Positions 1 through 8,931 are shown, counted from the stretch's first letter. The stretch is 50,532 nucleotides of DNA from Peptococcaceae bacterium (GCA_019420345.1 JAHZHI010000029.1:1-50532); one strand, 5' to 3'. Program-made: numbers and translations. Notes: a model not told the origin generated them from the sequence alone.

Positions 1-53
1 TACCAGAAGTTCTATGAGTCATTTTTTGTTGCACTTAGATTGTAAATTCGCCG
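1..53 (+). mobile_element. Right end of an IS30-like insertion sequence (partial)
   Basis: Positions 28-53 match, in inverted orientation, positions 50485-50510 at the other end of the window (21 of 26 bases; both 9-base outer blocks are perfect, GTTGCACTT and AATTCGCCG here). Reading in from the edge, frame 1 gives YQKFYESFFVALRL then a TAA at 43-45 lying inside the repeat. A transposase stop codon inside the terminal repeat, and a tail of the TPYxxFYE type, fit the IS30 family. The family name is inference from a very short stretch; the inverted match itself is direct. Confidence 0.5.
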
Positions 54-69
54 TACATTATTTGGATGG

Positions 70-1350
70 ATGTTTATCGATTTTGTAGTTTCATCAACAG
101 TGGGATTAGTGTTTTTGGGGCTAACTGGATATACAACCATTATGGGGGCTTTTCAAGCAGGTTTTTCTGATACTGTCGTTATGAACATGTTTATCGCTTT
201 TGGTTTTGTGGCCTTGTTAAATGAAGTAAATCTTACTGGCGCATTGGCAAGTTGGCTGTTATCTTTTAAGTTTGTCAAAGGTCATCCTTGGCGAATTGTT
301 GGTTTGTTGTTTTTTGCGGCCTGGTTTTTGGCTGCTTTTGCTGATACGTTACCAGGGATTTTGTTATTCTGGAGTATTACTTATAAAATTGCTGATGATG
401 TAGGGTATGCACGTCGATCCAAAGATGTGGGCTATTTAGTTACAGGTATCATCTTTTTTGCTGCCATGGGTGCATATATGTTTCCTTTTAAGCCAGGAGT
501 ATTAGCTTTTAGTGGTGGATATGTAGCAGTAATGGGTGAAATTCCTCAGGGAAAATGGTATTTTGGTTTTGTCATTCTCAGTGTAATGTTGATGATTTTA
601 TATTTGGTTCTGGGAAAATTGATTCGATTTGATGCTAAGAAAATGGATATTGATTTAGCCGATTTTGCCGTACAAGTAGGTTGGGGTAAAAAAGAAAAAT
701 GGGGACTTGCTTTCGTTGTTTTCTTTATTTTCTTTATGGCTATTCCAGGTTTCTTACCGGCAACTATTCCTTGGGCAGCAACATGGAAAAGTTTTGGCAT
801 TATTGGCACCACGATCATTCTGGTGGCGGCAGCTTATCTGATTACTGTGGATGGTGAAGCGCTTATAAAAAATCCTGCCAAGCTGTGGGTAAATGGCGTG
901 AATTGGGATCTTATATTTATGATTTCTGCAACCATGCCGATCGGTGCGGCAATTCGAAGTGATGAAGGTGGAATTATCACTACATTGTTGGTATGGCTTG
1001 AAGGAGCTATTGGGGGCATGAACTGGATCCTCTTTACCATTGTATGTATGATCGCTTTAGGATTACTGACACAAGTAAGTCATAACCTAATAATTGCAGC
1101 AGTACTATTTCCTGTTTTTGCGCCAATGTGTGCTGAGATGGGAGGCGATCCTGTATTGTGGTTCTTCGCCAACTTCTTTGCGATTAATGCTGCTTTCACG
1201 ACGCCTGCGGCAAGTGGGTGGAGTGCTATGTTGCACTCAAATAGTGAGTGGGTATCGGTTAAGGAAGCCTATGGATTTGGTTTCTCAACGTTAATTGTGA
1301 CATGGTTGGCAGTACTTATCGTTATTCCTATTTGGATAGCAGTATTCTAA
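70..1350 (+). CDS. DASS/SLC13-type anion (dicarboxylate) transporter, N-terminally truncated
   Basis: A hydrophobic protein of 426 residues with about ten or more membrane segments. It resembles the divalent anion:sodium symporter family (SLC13/CitT type), which takes up dicarboxylates, citrate or sulfate. The opening LFGWMFIDFVV...GLTGYTTIMGAF matches an internal stretch of that family, which normally begins 40-50 residues earlier. In-frame sequence continues upstream only to the insertion-sequence repeat at 28-53, which holds a stop at 43-45, and no Shine-Dalgarno precedes the ATG. I infer that an IS interrupted the gene and that this is a 3' remnant, possibly still transcribed from the IS. 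A terminator follows at 1381. The substrate is unknown. Confidence 0.75.
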   Translation: MFIDFVVSSTVGLVFLGLTGYTTIMGAFQAGFSDTVVMNMFIAFGFVALLNEVNLTGALASWLLSFKFVKGHPWRIVGLLFFAAWFLAAFADTLPGILLFWSITYKIADDVGYARRSKDVGYLVTGIIFFAAMGAYMFPFKPGVLAFSGGYVAVMGEIPQGKWYFGFVILSVMLMILYLVLGKLIRFDAKKMDIDLADFAVQVGWGKKEKWGLAFVVFFIFFMAIPGFLPATIPWAATWKSFGIIGTTIILVAAAYLITVDGEALIKNPAKLWVNGVNWDLIFMISATMPIGAAIRSDEGGIITTLLVWLEGAIGGMNWILFTIVCMIALGLLTQVSHNLIIAAVLFPVFAPMCAEMGGDPVLWFFANFFAINAAFTTPAASGWSAMLHSNSEWVSVKEAYGFGFSTLIVTWLAVLIVIPIWIAVF

Positions 1351-1380
1351 CAAGTTGTTATATAGAGTTTTGTGATATAG

Positions 1381-1417
1381 GGCTGTGAGAGATAATGCTT
1401 TCGCAGCCTTGTTTTTG
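1381..1417 (+). terminator. Rho-independent terminator after the DASS gene
   Basis: A 7-bp stem (GGCTGTG / CGCAGCC, one G-U pair) with a 14-nt loop, followed by TTGTTTTTG. It separates the transporter from the LysR gene. Confidence 0.6.
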
Positions 1418-1458
1418 ATTGTACAATGATTTGTGTAAATTAGCCTTGAGGTGATTAT

Positions 1459-2316
1459 ATGATTAAAATTGAACAACTCTATTATTTGTCTCAGGTGGCA
1501 AAACAGAATTCAATTAATAAGACAGCGGAAAAATTATATATGACTAGCGCTGCAATCAGTACGTCTATTAAACAGCTTGAAAAAGAATGTGGCTTTGAGA
1601 TTTTAGAACGAACCTATCGTGGTGTAAAGTTAACAGATTATGGAAAAGATGTTGTCAGGATTGCAGAACAGATTTTGGCTTTGGAAGAGGAGATAAGAAA
1701 TCTAGATAAGAAAAAGAAGTCTGATATACATCTATATAGGTTGATTATAGATAGTAAAACTTTGAAGCTTTTGTCTAATAAAGTTGTTGGTCCAGGATCA
1801 AAAGTGTTGTCTCGCTTTAAGGTGATAGAAGTTGATGATTTACTCAATAATTATCATCCGTATCTGGATAAAGAAACTGTTGCTGTTACATTGTTTACAG
1901 GCGAGCAAAGAGAACAAATAGAAAATGATGAAGGCATCAATTTACGGTATTTGTATGCTTCGAAATGTTATCCAGTCAGCAGCAAAATGACAAAATGGGT
2001 GAAAAATAATCAGACATACATTTCAAAAGAAGAATTTGAACAATTACCTAAAATTTTAATGCGCAATGAATTTGAAGATACTGTCAACAAGAATGTTGTG
2101 CTTTCTACAGATGACAGTACTATTTATGCAGAAGCCATTCAAAATGATTACGGTGTGGGATTAATTACAAAATTTGCTCCGGATATTTACGCAGTTGATT
2201 ACGATAAATTCAGGGTATACGAGCCGTTTAATGAAGAGGTTTATATTGCTGCTTTTGCTCGAAAAGAAAATACGATAGAACCTATGCGATTGTTAGAGCA
2301 TTTGATTAGGGATTAA
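1459..2316 (+). CDS. LysR-family transcriptional regulator
   Basis: 285 residues. The N-terminal winged helix-turn-helix (residues about 1-62) is typical of LysR: it opens with IEQLYYLSQVAKQNSINKTA, and the recognition helix region is SAAISTSIKQLEKE. A linker helix and a divergent effector-binding domain follow. GAGGTGAT lies 7 nt before the ATG. The gene lies between the DASS transporter and a phosphohydrolase, all on the plus strand, so it is not in the divergent layout usual for LysR regulators. It may control the phosphohydrolase 157 nt downstream or the transporter upstream; the ligand cannot be read from the sequence. The gene is AT-rich, like its neighbours. Confidence 0.88.
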   Translation: MIKIEQLYYLSQVAKQNSINKTAEKLYMTSAAISTSIKQLEKECGFEILERTYRGVKLTDYGKDVVRIAEQILALEEEIRNLDKKKKSDIHLYRLIIDSKTLKLLSNKVVGPGSKVLSRFKVIEVDDLLNNYHPYLDKETVAVTLFTGEQREQIENDEGINLRYLYASKCYPVSSKMTKWVKNNQTYISKEEFEQLPKILMRNEFEDTVNKNVVLSTDDSTIYAEAIQNDYGVGLITKFAPDIYAVDYDKFRVYEPFNEEVYIAAFARKENTIEPMRLLEHLIRD

Positions 2317-2473
2317 ATTACATTTGATTTATTCAGTTTTATAAAAAATCTATGAGCTACCGAGAGTAAAAAAGATATGGTAAATTGTACTCAAGAAGAT
2401 GACTAAGAGAAATGGGTAGCGCGCGTACTATTTTCTGTGAAGAGACATTGATGCAATAGAGAGGAGAATAGAT

Positions 2474-4516
2474 ATGCAAAGAAAAGCATTAGCAGATAAG
2501 GTCATGGTTCTTGGTGTAGATGGCTTGGAGCCACGTTTCGCAAGAAGACTGATGGATGAAGGAAAAATGCCAAACTTTTCAAAGTTGGCGGCTCGAGGTG
2601 CTCAAAGACATGATTTGGTGTTATTAGGTTCTAACCCAACAGTCACCCCGCCACAATGGACTACCTTGGCAGTAGGATGCAATCCGGATGTACATAGTAT
2701 TACGCAGTTCTTCCGTCATGACCCAGATGATTTTGGTGTAACAAATTACAATATTGATTCTCGCCTTTGTAAAGCAGAACCAGTTTGGAATTGCACTGCA
2801 GAAGCAGGAAAGAAAACATTGGTGTTTCATTGGCCAGGGTCTGCATGGCCTCCAACCAGTGACAATCCAAACCTCCTTGTTGTAGACGGCACTGCTCCTG
2901 GTGCAGTAGGCATGGGTGTCATGATTGTTGAGAATGAGATTTTTGTTGACGCCAGCGAAGCCAATGAACGGACCGCTTTTGTTAAAGCATTGGCTACTGG
3001 AGCGGTAGAACCATGTGTTGTCAATGATGTCGATCTGGATGCAGATCCTGTCGTCAAGAAGGGTGAAAAAGTTGAGGCCATGGGAACAGCTGCTAACAAG
3101 AGTGTTAATATGACTTACGAAGATGGCTTTGGCATTGCCATTGGCGGTCCAAATAAAAATCATGATAGATGCGAATCAAAGATAAAAGCAGCTAGTGGTT
3201 GGGCCAATGCACCAGAAGATGCTAAGGAATTCATTCTTGTAGAAGCAGGCGGTTTTGTTCGTCGCCCATGCCTGATTCTTAAAAACGAAGAAGGCGTATA
3301 TGACAGAGTCGAATTGTATAAATCCAAAAAGGATACAGTTCCAATGGCAACCATGTATGTGGATCAGATGGTTTATGGCATCATTGATGATGCGTACAAA
3401 GGTGATGAAAAGAAACGCGGAGCAAGAAATATGTTGCTTCTCCATCTTGCAGAAGATGGCAGCAGCCTGCGCATGTTCCTTTCAGCAGTGTATGATATTG
3501 AGAATGATGCAGTATTCCATCCAAAAGAATTGCATAAGATTCTTTTGGAAAATGCAGGTCCATTCCCAGCGTCTTGTCAGATTTGGAATCCAGATGCTGA
3601 TGCATTCAAAGGGATGTATGGTTGCTGGGAAGGTGTTGCCGACTGGTATAGTCGAGCATTGCACCATATGATTGACAATGAAGGTGTCGAAGTAATCTTC
3701 TCCCATTATCATGCAATTGATTTGCAGGAACATACCATTATCCGTCATCTGGCAGGAAATAAACCTGGGAATCAAGATGCAAGAGAAAATGTATTGGATT
3801 GGATGACGAAGATCTATCAACAGACGGACCGCTATATTGGCTCATTCCTGCATTATTTGGATGAAGGCTGGACGATTATCGTAACCTCAGACCATGGACA
3901 GGTAGCTCCGATGCATACACCTCCTCTGGCTGGTGACATGTGTGCAACAATTAATGCAGGTTTATTAAAGGAACTTGGCTACACTGTAATGGTTAAAGAT
4001 GAAAATGGCAATGATACTAAAGAGGTTGATTGGAGCAAGACCAGAGCAGTACAGCAACAAGGGAACGATATCTTTATTAATCTCAAAGGCAAGAATGGTG
4101 GACGTGGTATTGTAGATCCAGAAGATCAATATGAACTTGAAGAACAAATCATGACTGACCTTTATGGGTATAAAGATCCAGAGACAGGAAAACGTGTTAT
4201 AGCACTGGCTTTGCGCAAGAAGGATGCTGTTCTTCTTGGTTATGGTGGAGAAACAGCTGGTGACATTTTCTTTGCGACTGCAGAAGGGTATAATTACGAC
4301 CACTGTGATCCGTTGTCTACATGCTATGGTGCAGAAGAAACATCAGCATCGCCGATCTTTATAGCAGCTGGTAAGGGGCTGAAAGAAGGTTATGAAACGG
4401 ATCGCCATATTCGTCAGATTGATGTAGCGCCAACAGTATCGGTATTACTTGGATGTCGGTTCCCAGCTCAGTGTGAAGGGGCACCTGCTTACCAGATTTT
4501 CTCTGAAGAAGTTTAA
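2474..4516 (+). CDS. Alkaline-phosphatase-superfamily phosphodiesterase/phosphohydrolase
   Basis: 680 residues, no signal peptide. The metal-binding start LGVDGLEP (Asp16), the likely nucleophile in NPTVTPPQW (Thr58), the paired ligands in SHYHAIDLQEH (Asp416, His420) and TSDHGQ (Asp473, His474), and the late DVAPTVSVLLG element mark the type I phosphodiesterase/nucleotide pyrophosphatase branch. The long insert between the nucleophile and Asp416 makes it larger than the usual 400-500 residues. GAGGAG lies 9 nt before the ATG. Lacking an export signal, it should act in the cytosol on a phosphodiester, phosphonate or similar small ester; the substrate is not known. A strong terminator closes it as a single-gene unit. 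Confidence 0.8.
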   Translation: MQRKALADKVMVLGVDGLEPRFARRLMDEGKMPNFSKLAARGAQRHDLVLLGSNPTVTPPQWTTLAVGCNPDVHSITQFFRHDPDDFGVTNYNIDSRLCKAEPVWNCTAEAGKKTLVFHWPGSAWPPTSDNPNLLVVDGTAPGAVGMGVMIVENEIFVDASEANERTAFVKALATGAVEPCVVNDVDLDADPVVKKGEKVEAMGTAANKSVNMTYEDGFGIAIGGPNKNHDRCESKIKAASGWANAPEDAKEFILVEAGGFVRRPCLILKNEEGVYDRVELYKSKKDTVPMATMYVDQMVYGIIDDAYKGDEKKRGARNMLLLHLAEDGSSLRMFLSAVYDIENDAVFHPKELHKILLENAGPFPASCQIWNPDADAFKGMYGCWEGVADWYSRALHHMIDNEGVEVIFSHYHAIDLQEHTIIRHLAGNKPGNQDARENVLDWMTKIYQQTDRYIGSFLHYLDEGWTIIVTSDHGQVAPMHTPPLAGDMCATINAGLLKELGYTVMVKDENGNDTKEVDWSKTRAVQQQGNDIFINLKGKNGGRGIVDPEDQYELEEQIMTDLYGYKDPETGKRVIALALRKKDAVLLGYGGETAGDIFFATAEGYNYDHCDPLSTCYGAEETSASPIFIAAGKGLKEGYETDRHIRQIDVAPTVSVLLGCRFPAQCEGAPAYQIFSEEV

Positions 4517-4543
4517 TTTAATAATAGTGAAAAGATCATTAAA

Positions 4544-4579
4544 GGAAAGTGTCAGATTGATTCTGGCACTTTCTTTTTT
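4544..4579 (+). terminator. Rho-independent terminator after the phosphohydrolase
   Basis: A 12-bp stem (GAAAGTGTCAGA / TCTGGCACTTTC, one G-U pair) with a 4-nt loop, followed by TTTTTT. Confidence 0.85.
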
Positions 4580-4753
4580 AGAAGGGCAACTATAAAACGA
4601 GATTTAATTTGTATCATACAATATAAAATTATGAATCTACTCGAGAAAAACAGAGAATGGTATTTTTTATATAGAGAAATGTAGCTTGTTTTACCAATAA
4701 ATGATCCGAAAATACATCTGTTATAGAGCTTATATAAATAGGAGGTTTTAATT

Positions 4754-5218
4754 ATGAAACGTCAGGAAGTAAAAGATATTATTGATGACTTAACAAAAGA
4801 AGAAAGTGAAAGTGAATATCTACAAAATCTGCGAGAACGCATGAAACGATGTGTGTGTAGATATTGTGGCAGTGAATTGATTTTTCGCCGAATTTCTTAT
4901 GGCAATGCAGAAGAAGGTCGCGTTGATATCTTCTGCCCTTCCTGCAATCGTATTGAATATGGTGTGGAACCAGAAATCTATAAAGCTGCCCAATATTATG
5001 TTGATGAAATTGGATTTGATTATTATACCGATTTGGATGAAAGTATTCGTAAGAAACGCATGAACATGGCAAAAGTTTGTGAAATTATGCAGTGGTGCTG
5101 TAAGAATCTTGGATTATTGGATGAAAATGGTTTCTGTGCTGATGTAAATATGGATGATATTCTGAGTGGAAAAGATTTGCTGCTTTCAGAAGATTATTTG
5201 AAGAATATGACAGAATGA
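4754..5218 (+). CDS. Hypothetical zinc-ribbon-like protein
   Basis: 154 residues, family not recognised. A basic, charged N-terminus (about 30 residues) leads to CVCRYCGSEL and, about 30 residues later, FCPSCN; the two CxxC pairs would make a treble-clef or zinc-ribbon site. The remainder is acidic and helical. AGGAGG lies 8 nt before the ATG. The stop overlaps the start region of the ABC ATPase gene downstream, and two further genes follow closely, so it is probably the first gene of a four-gene unit. It could be an adaptor or DNA-binding partner of the ATPase; that is speculation. No homologue with known function comes to mind. Confidence 0.7.
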   Translation: MKRQEVKDIIDDLTKEESESEYLQNLRERMKRCVCRYCGSELIFRRISYGNAEEGRVDIFCPSCNRIEYGVEPEIYKAAQYYVDEIGFDYYTDLDESIRKKRMNMAKVCEIMQWCCKNLGLLDENGFCADVNMDDILSGKDLLLSEDYLKNMTE

Positions 5219-5235
5219 CGAGGGAGGGGAAGAGT

Positions 5236-6051
5236 ATGTCAGAGATACTTCCTGTAAAAATCGACAATATGAGTTGCATAGCTGGCAATCGTTATATATT
5301 AAAAAATATCAATTGGGAGATTCATAAAGGCGATCATTGGTTGTTGTTTGGAATGAATGGCTGTGGAAAAACGACGTTATTAAGCATTGTTGCTGGCTTT
5401 AAAGGTCATGATTTGGGCAGTGTCGAGGTTTTTGGAGAGCCTTTTAATAAAACAAATATATTGAAACTGCGAAAAAGAATAGGCTGGATAAGCGCGTCAT
5501 TCTTTGATAAGGTCTATCATTCAGAAAAAGTCCTTGATATTGTTCTTTCAGGATTGAATGGTACTTTAGGCAGGTCATTTGGCATTAGCAATCAAGATAT
5601 TGCAGCGGCAAAGGAATTGCTGCAAGAACTTCATGTTGGGCATAAGATAGAGAGTTCGTTTGATCAATTGTCAAAAGGGGAACGACAAAATGTTTTGATT
5701 GCACGGGCTTTGATTTCAGAGCCGGAATTATTGATTTTGGACGAACCAGGAACGGGATTGGATATTTTTGCAAGAGAATACATGCTTCAAACAGTGGTTG
5801 ATCTAGCCAAAGATAGGGATGCGACCATTGTTTATGTTACGCACTATCCAGAAGAAATATTACCGTTGTTTGATCAGTGTGCTCTCATGAAGGATGGGGC
5901 ATTTTATCAGATTGGAAAAACAGTCGATATTTTTACTGAAGAAAATATAAGTGGTTTTATTCAAAATAAGGTAAAAATACAATCTCAACAAGGCCATTTT
6001 TATGTTTCGATGGACGTTAAATCGGCCTTGGGAAAATGGGTTAGGAAGTGA
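5236..6051 (+). CDS. ABC-type ATP-binding protein (orphan ATPase, YlmA/ModF-like)
   Basis: 271 residues, one nucleotide-binding domain: Walker A GMNGCGKTT (39-47), signature LSKGER (145-150, Lys in place of the usual Gly), Walker B LLILDEP (165-171), D-loop, switch His203 in VTHYPEE. The start is the ATG at 5236, which has AGGGAGGGG upstream; an in-frame ATG at 5215 overlaps the previous stop but lacks a good ribosome site. No permease or binding protein lies nearby, and the layout (helical insert ending in an IGWISASFFDKV-like Q-loop region) recalls the stand-alone YlmA/ModF type. It sits between a zinc-ribbon protein and an unknown protein, suggesting a soluble complex rather than an importer. 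Confidence 0.85.
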   Translation: MSEILPVKIDNMSCIAGNRYILKNINWEIHKGDHWLLFGMNGCGKTTLLSIVAGFKGHDLGSVEVFGEPFNKTNILKLRKRIGWISASFFDKVYHSEKVLDIVLSGLNGTLGRSFGISNQDIAAAKELLQELHVGHKIESSFDQLSKGERQNVLIARALISEPELLILDEPGTGLDIFAREYMLQTVVDLAKDRDATIVYVTHYPEEILPLFDQCALMKDGAFYQIGKTVDIFTEENISGFIQNKVKIQSQQGHFYVSMDVKSALGKWVRK

Positions 6052-6056
6052 GTGCC

Positions 6057-6989
6057 ATGGTTGGGAGACAAAAAGATCATGATGAAATATGTGCGGATAT
6101 TGTTGAGCGTATTTCAGAATTAGGTGGATTTAAAGTTGAGTTTCCAGTGTATCTGACATGCTATGCAGATAAAGGCACATGCTATTATTACGTAAGTAGT
6201 GAGAAACAGAACGTATATGATTTTATAGATGAAAAATTAAAGGAAAACTTATATTGTATACCGCCAGTTCGAAAAGCAATGAAAACAATTGTTTCGGCAG
6301 GTCAGAAAGATGAACTGTATCAACAATTTAAGGTGATGGCAGCAAAAGAATTGATGCTTGAAGGTGCAGGAAACGTGGCTTGTTTGTTGCCGGCATTTGC
6401 TCCAAAATCCACAAATATTGCTCAGGATATGTTGGAACAAATGAGAATCTGTTTGAAAGGCATTAACAATGAAGAACTACGCCAGTTGTATCGAGGGCTG
6501 TTGGATATGGCGTATTATGCTAAAAAAATCAATGGCATTTTTTATAATAAAACGATGGAATGGTTGAATATCGAAGAAATGCGGCAGGAAGAGGAGTCGA
6601 TTGCACACGCAGTGCACGAGCGTGTGTATTCTGGCTTTGCATATTTTAAATCTGAAGGGCAGTTGGCCTATTATACGAATGCTGTTTTTGCATCAACATT
6701 ATCAAAACGTGAGGAACTAATGAGCGAAGGGATGATTGTATCACCAGTATTACAAAAAAAATATTGCTTTAACGATATTAATACCATTGGTAATGTTGTG
6801 GTGGCGTTTAGAAATGTATTGAAAAGGTATTTGAATCCAAATTTCATGGAATTGTTATTAGAAATAATGGGAAATAACAATGAAAAAAATCCAGAACTTG
6901 ATCAAGCGATTAACATTTCAAAGAGTAATAATAATTTGTTGGCGATGAATTGTTTGAAGTATTATAAAACATTGTGGCAAATAGATTGA
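6057..6989 (+). CDS. Hypothetical protein coupled to the ABC ATPase
   Basis: 310 residues from ATG 6057, which has AGGA 10 nt upstream; a GTG at 6048 that overlaps the ATPase stop is the other possible start (313 residues). No signal peptide or membrane segment. The N-terminal third resembles an alpha/beta fold (YLTCYADKGTCYYYVSSEKQ), then comes a long helical region rich in Lys, Glu and Asn. I do not recognise the family. Immediate coupling to the ATPase suggests a physical partner. A short-chain dehydrogenase follows 18 nt after its stop. Confidence 0.65.
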   Translation: MVGRQKDHDEICADIVERISELGGFKVEFPVYLTCYADKGTCYYYVSSEKQNVYDFIDEKLKENLYCIPPVRKAMKTIVSAGQKDELYQQFKVMAAKELMLEGAGNVACLLPAFAPKSTNIAQDMLEQMRICLKGINNEELRQLYRGLLDMAYYAKKINGIFYNKTMEWLNIEEMRQEEESIAHAVHERVYSGFAYFKSEGQLAYYTNAVFASTLSKREELMSEGMIVSPVLQKKYCFNDINTIGNVVVAFRNVLKRYLNPNFMELLLEIMGNNNEKNPELDQAINISKSNNNLLAMNCLKYYKTLWQID

Positions 6990-7007
6990 AAGGTTAGGGT
7001 GAATAAA

Positions 7008-7865
7008 ATGGCACATAAATACTTTGGCAATATTTTAGAAGGAAAACGTGCCTTGATTACAGGGTCTAATAGAGGCCTAGGATTATTAATGGCACATCGC
7101 TTCTTGGAATGTGGGGCTAGCGTTGTTATTTGCAGTGCACCACATGAGGATGTTACAGAAGCAGTAAATCAATTGAAAGAGATTAATCCTTTATTTGAAG
7201 TGATGGGCTGCAAACCAAACCTGACCGATGAAGCAGATCTGGAGAAATTGATGAATATTATAGAATCTGGCTGGGGCGGTTTGGATATTTTAATCAACAA
7301 TGCTGGCATTTATCCATTCAAACCGTTTGAAGCGTATCCACTTGAGTTATTTAGACAAGTGTTTGAAGTAAATGTAATGGGCCTGTTTACCATTTCACAG
7401 AAAGCGGCTGAACTCATGAAGAAAAAACCAAATGGTGGTGTAATTTTGAATACTAGCTCAATGGCAGGTATTTCCGGATCAATGGCAAATATTGGTTATA
7501 CTGCTTCAAAATTTGCGGTTCAGGGCTTAACGCTGGGTATGGCTCGAGAACTGGGGAAATATCATATCCGTGTGAATGGCGTTGCTCCAGCGGGTATGTA
7601 TCGAACAGATGTTAATGGTGAGAATGTTGAAAAGCAGGAGCTCTCAAAGGTTCTCGGGAATTCTGTTGAAGACCGTGAGATAAATACGATAGAGAGAATT
7701 ACTAAAAAATTTTCTCCACTTGGCTCTTATATGTGTCATCCGGATGAAGAAATCAATGCGTTTATTTATCTGGCTTCTGATGCGGCGCAGTTTATTAGTG
7801 GTCAAACAATCGCTGTAGATGGAGCATGCATATGGCCAGCGGCGAATCCGATTAGTTGTTTATAG
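7008..7865 (+). CDS. Short-chain dehydrogenase/reductase (SDR family)
   Basis: 285 residues with the classical SDR pattern: cofactor motif TGSNRGLG (18-25), NNAG (97-100), catalytic Ser at 150/151 and YTASK (Tyr164, Lys168), then the Rossmann-fold end GQTIAVDGA. It reduces or oxidises a carbonyl/alcohol with NAD(P)H, in the cytosol; the closest general type is 3-oxoacyl-ACP reductase or gluconate dehydrogenase-like, but the substrate is open. ATG 7008 is preferred because AGGGTGA precedes it; a GTG at 6999 is possible. It closes the AT-rich plus-strand run. Nothing resembling a terminator follows on the plus strand except the hairpin at 8014, which is oriented for the opposite strand. Confidence 0.85.
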   Translation: MAHKYFGNILEGKRALITGSNRGLGLLMAHRFLECGASVVICSAPHEDVTEAVNQLKEINPLFEVMGCKPNLTDEADLEKLMNIIESGWGGLDILINNAGIYPFKPFEAYPLELFRQVFEVNVMGLFTISQKAAELMKKKPNGGVILNTSSMAGISGSMANIGYTASKFAVQGLTLGMARELGKYHIRVNGVAPAGMYRTDVNGENVEKQELSKVLGNSVEDREINTIERITKKFSPLGSYMCHPDEEINAFIYLASDAAQFISGQTIAVDGACIWPAANPISCL

Positions 7866-8004
7866 TGCTTTTTATATATTTTTAATATATATGAAAATAT
7901 GTATTGAAGATAGTTTAGGTAATGTTCAATGGTTGAATGTAAAAGAGAATCTCTTTTTATTCGTGTTCATAACAAATTATTTCTATTACGTTATTTTATT
8001 AACA

Positions 8005-8051
8005 ATAAAAAGAACGTCGCTGTTTCGCAGATCTATGCGAAACAGCGACGT
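8005..8051 (-). terminator. Terminator of the minus-strand UbiA gene
   Basis: A perfect 16-bp stem (ACGTCGCTGTTTCGCA and its complement, 8014-8051) with a 6-nt loop. On the minus strand it is followed by TTCTTTTTATT. It is placed just past the stop at 8059 and could also stop plus-strand transcripts from the SDR gene. Confidence 0.85.
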
Positions 8052-8058
8052 ATTGTGT

Positions 8059-8919
8059 TTAAATGTAGAGAATGCCCAGCATGACGGCAAGATAGAGCAA
8101 GACAAGCAGAAGCAGTGCGCGATCGTGGATGAGGACTTCGACGGGGTCGCCGTCGGAGGCGATATCGATGGTGAGGCTGTATTTGAGGGTGATGAGGAGA
8201 ACGATAGGCACTGTGAAGATGAGCAGCCGATTGTGATAGAAGGCAGTGGTCACTTGATCCATGCTCCAAAGGGCATAGAATACGTTGCCAAGCGTCAGGC
8301 ACATGGTCATGTTGCGATTAAGAAAGTCGAGAGGGTAAGCTTTGAGCACGCTGCGGGTATCGCCATTAGTAACTTGGATCAACTCGCCGCGCCTTTTACC
8401 CAGTGCAAGATAAAAAGACATGGCGAAGACGGCAAGATAGAGCCAGTTGGAGATGATGATTTCTGTCAGCTGGGCGCCGTAGATGACACGGATGACAAAG
8501 CCGGCGGCGAGCACGGTGATGTCGGCGATGGGCACATTTTTAATGCCAAAGCTGTAAGCCAGATTCAGAACGATGTAGAGCAGCAGAAGCAAAGCTGCAG
8601 AAAGTTTGAAGACAGGTGCGATGAACAATGCAGCCAGAATAAACAGCACCACGGCAAGAATGCTTGCATTACGCACTGGAACAGCACCGCTGGCGATGGG
8701 GCGGCGGCATTTCGTCGGATGACGGCGGTCCTTTTCGCAGTCACGAATATCGTTGATGATATAGATGGACGAAGACGTTGCGCAGAATGCAAAAAAGCCC
8801 AGTACACCAGCGCAAAGTTTGGCAGGTACAAAGAGTTGGCCGCTGCAGACGAGTGCTGCAAAGACCAGTAGATTTTTCATGTAATGATGCACACGCATCA
8901 ATTTGAGATAGCGGTTCAA
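8059..8919 (-). CDS. UbiA-family decaprenyl-phosphate phosphoribosyltransferase homologue
   Basis: 286 residues, about nine membrane helices. The first Asp-rich site NDIRDCEKDRRHPTK (56-70) followed by RPIASG is the signature of the DPPR-synthase branch of UbiA (the Rv3806c type), which transfers phosphoribose from PRPP to a polyprenyl phosphate. The second loop, GDTRSVLKAYPLDFL, also fits that branch rather than quinone-making UbiA. The start is TTG at 8919 with AAGGGG 8-9 nt upstream. It lies 12 nt after a polytopic membrane protein on the same strand, so the two are co-transcribed. In mycobacteria the product feeds GT-C arabinosyltransferases; here the two paralogous neighbours are natural candidates to use it (inference). 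Confidence 0.85.
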   Translation of the reverse strand: MNRYLKLMRVHHYMKNLLVFAALVCSGQLFVPAKLCAGVLGFFAFCATSSSIYIINDIRDCEKDRRHPTKCRRPIASGAVPVRNASILAVVLFILAALFIAPVFKLSAALLLLLYIVLNLAYSFGIKNVPIADITVLAAGFVIRVIYGAQLTEIIISNWLYLAVFAMSFYLALGKRRGELIQVTNGDTRSVLKAYPLDFLNRNMTMCLTLGNVFYALWSMDQVTTAFYHNRLLIFTVPIVLLITLKYSLTIDIASDGDPVEVLIHDRALLLLVLLYLAVMLGILYI

Positions 8920-8931
8920 GAGAAAGACCCC

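Noticed and set aside
7819..8871. 350-residue plus-strand frame running into the UbiA gene
   Set aside because: Overlaps the SDR end, the terminator hairpin and the whole UbiA gene; its product is charged with no domain.
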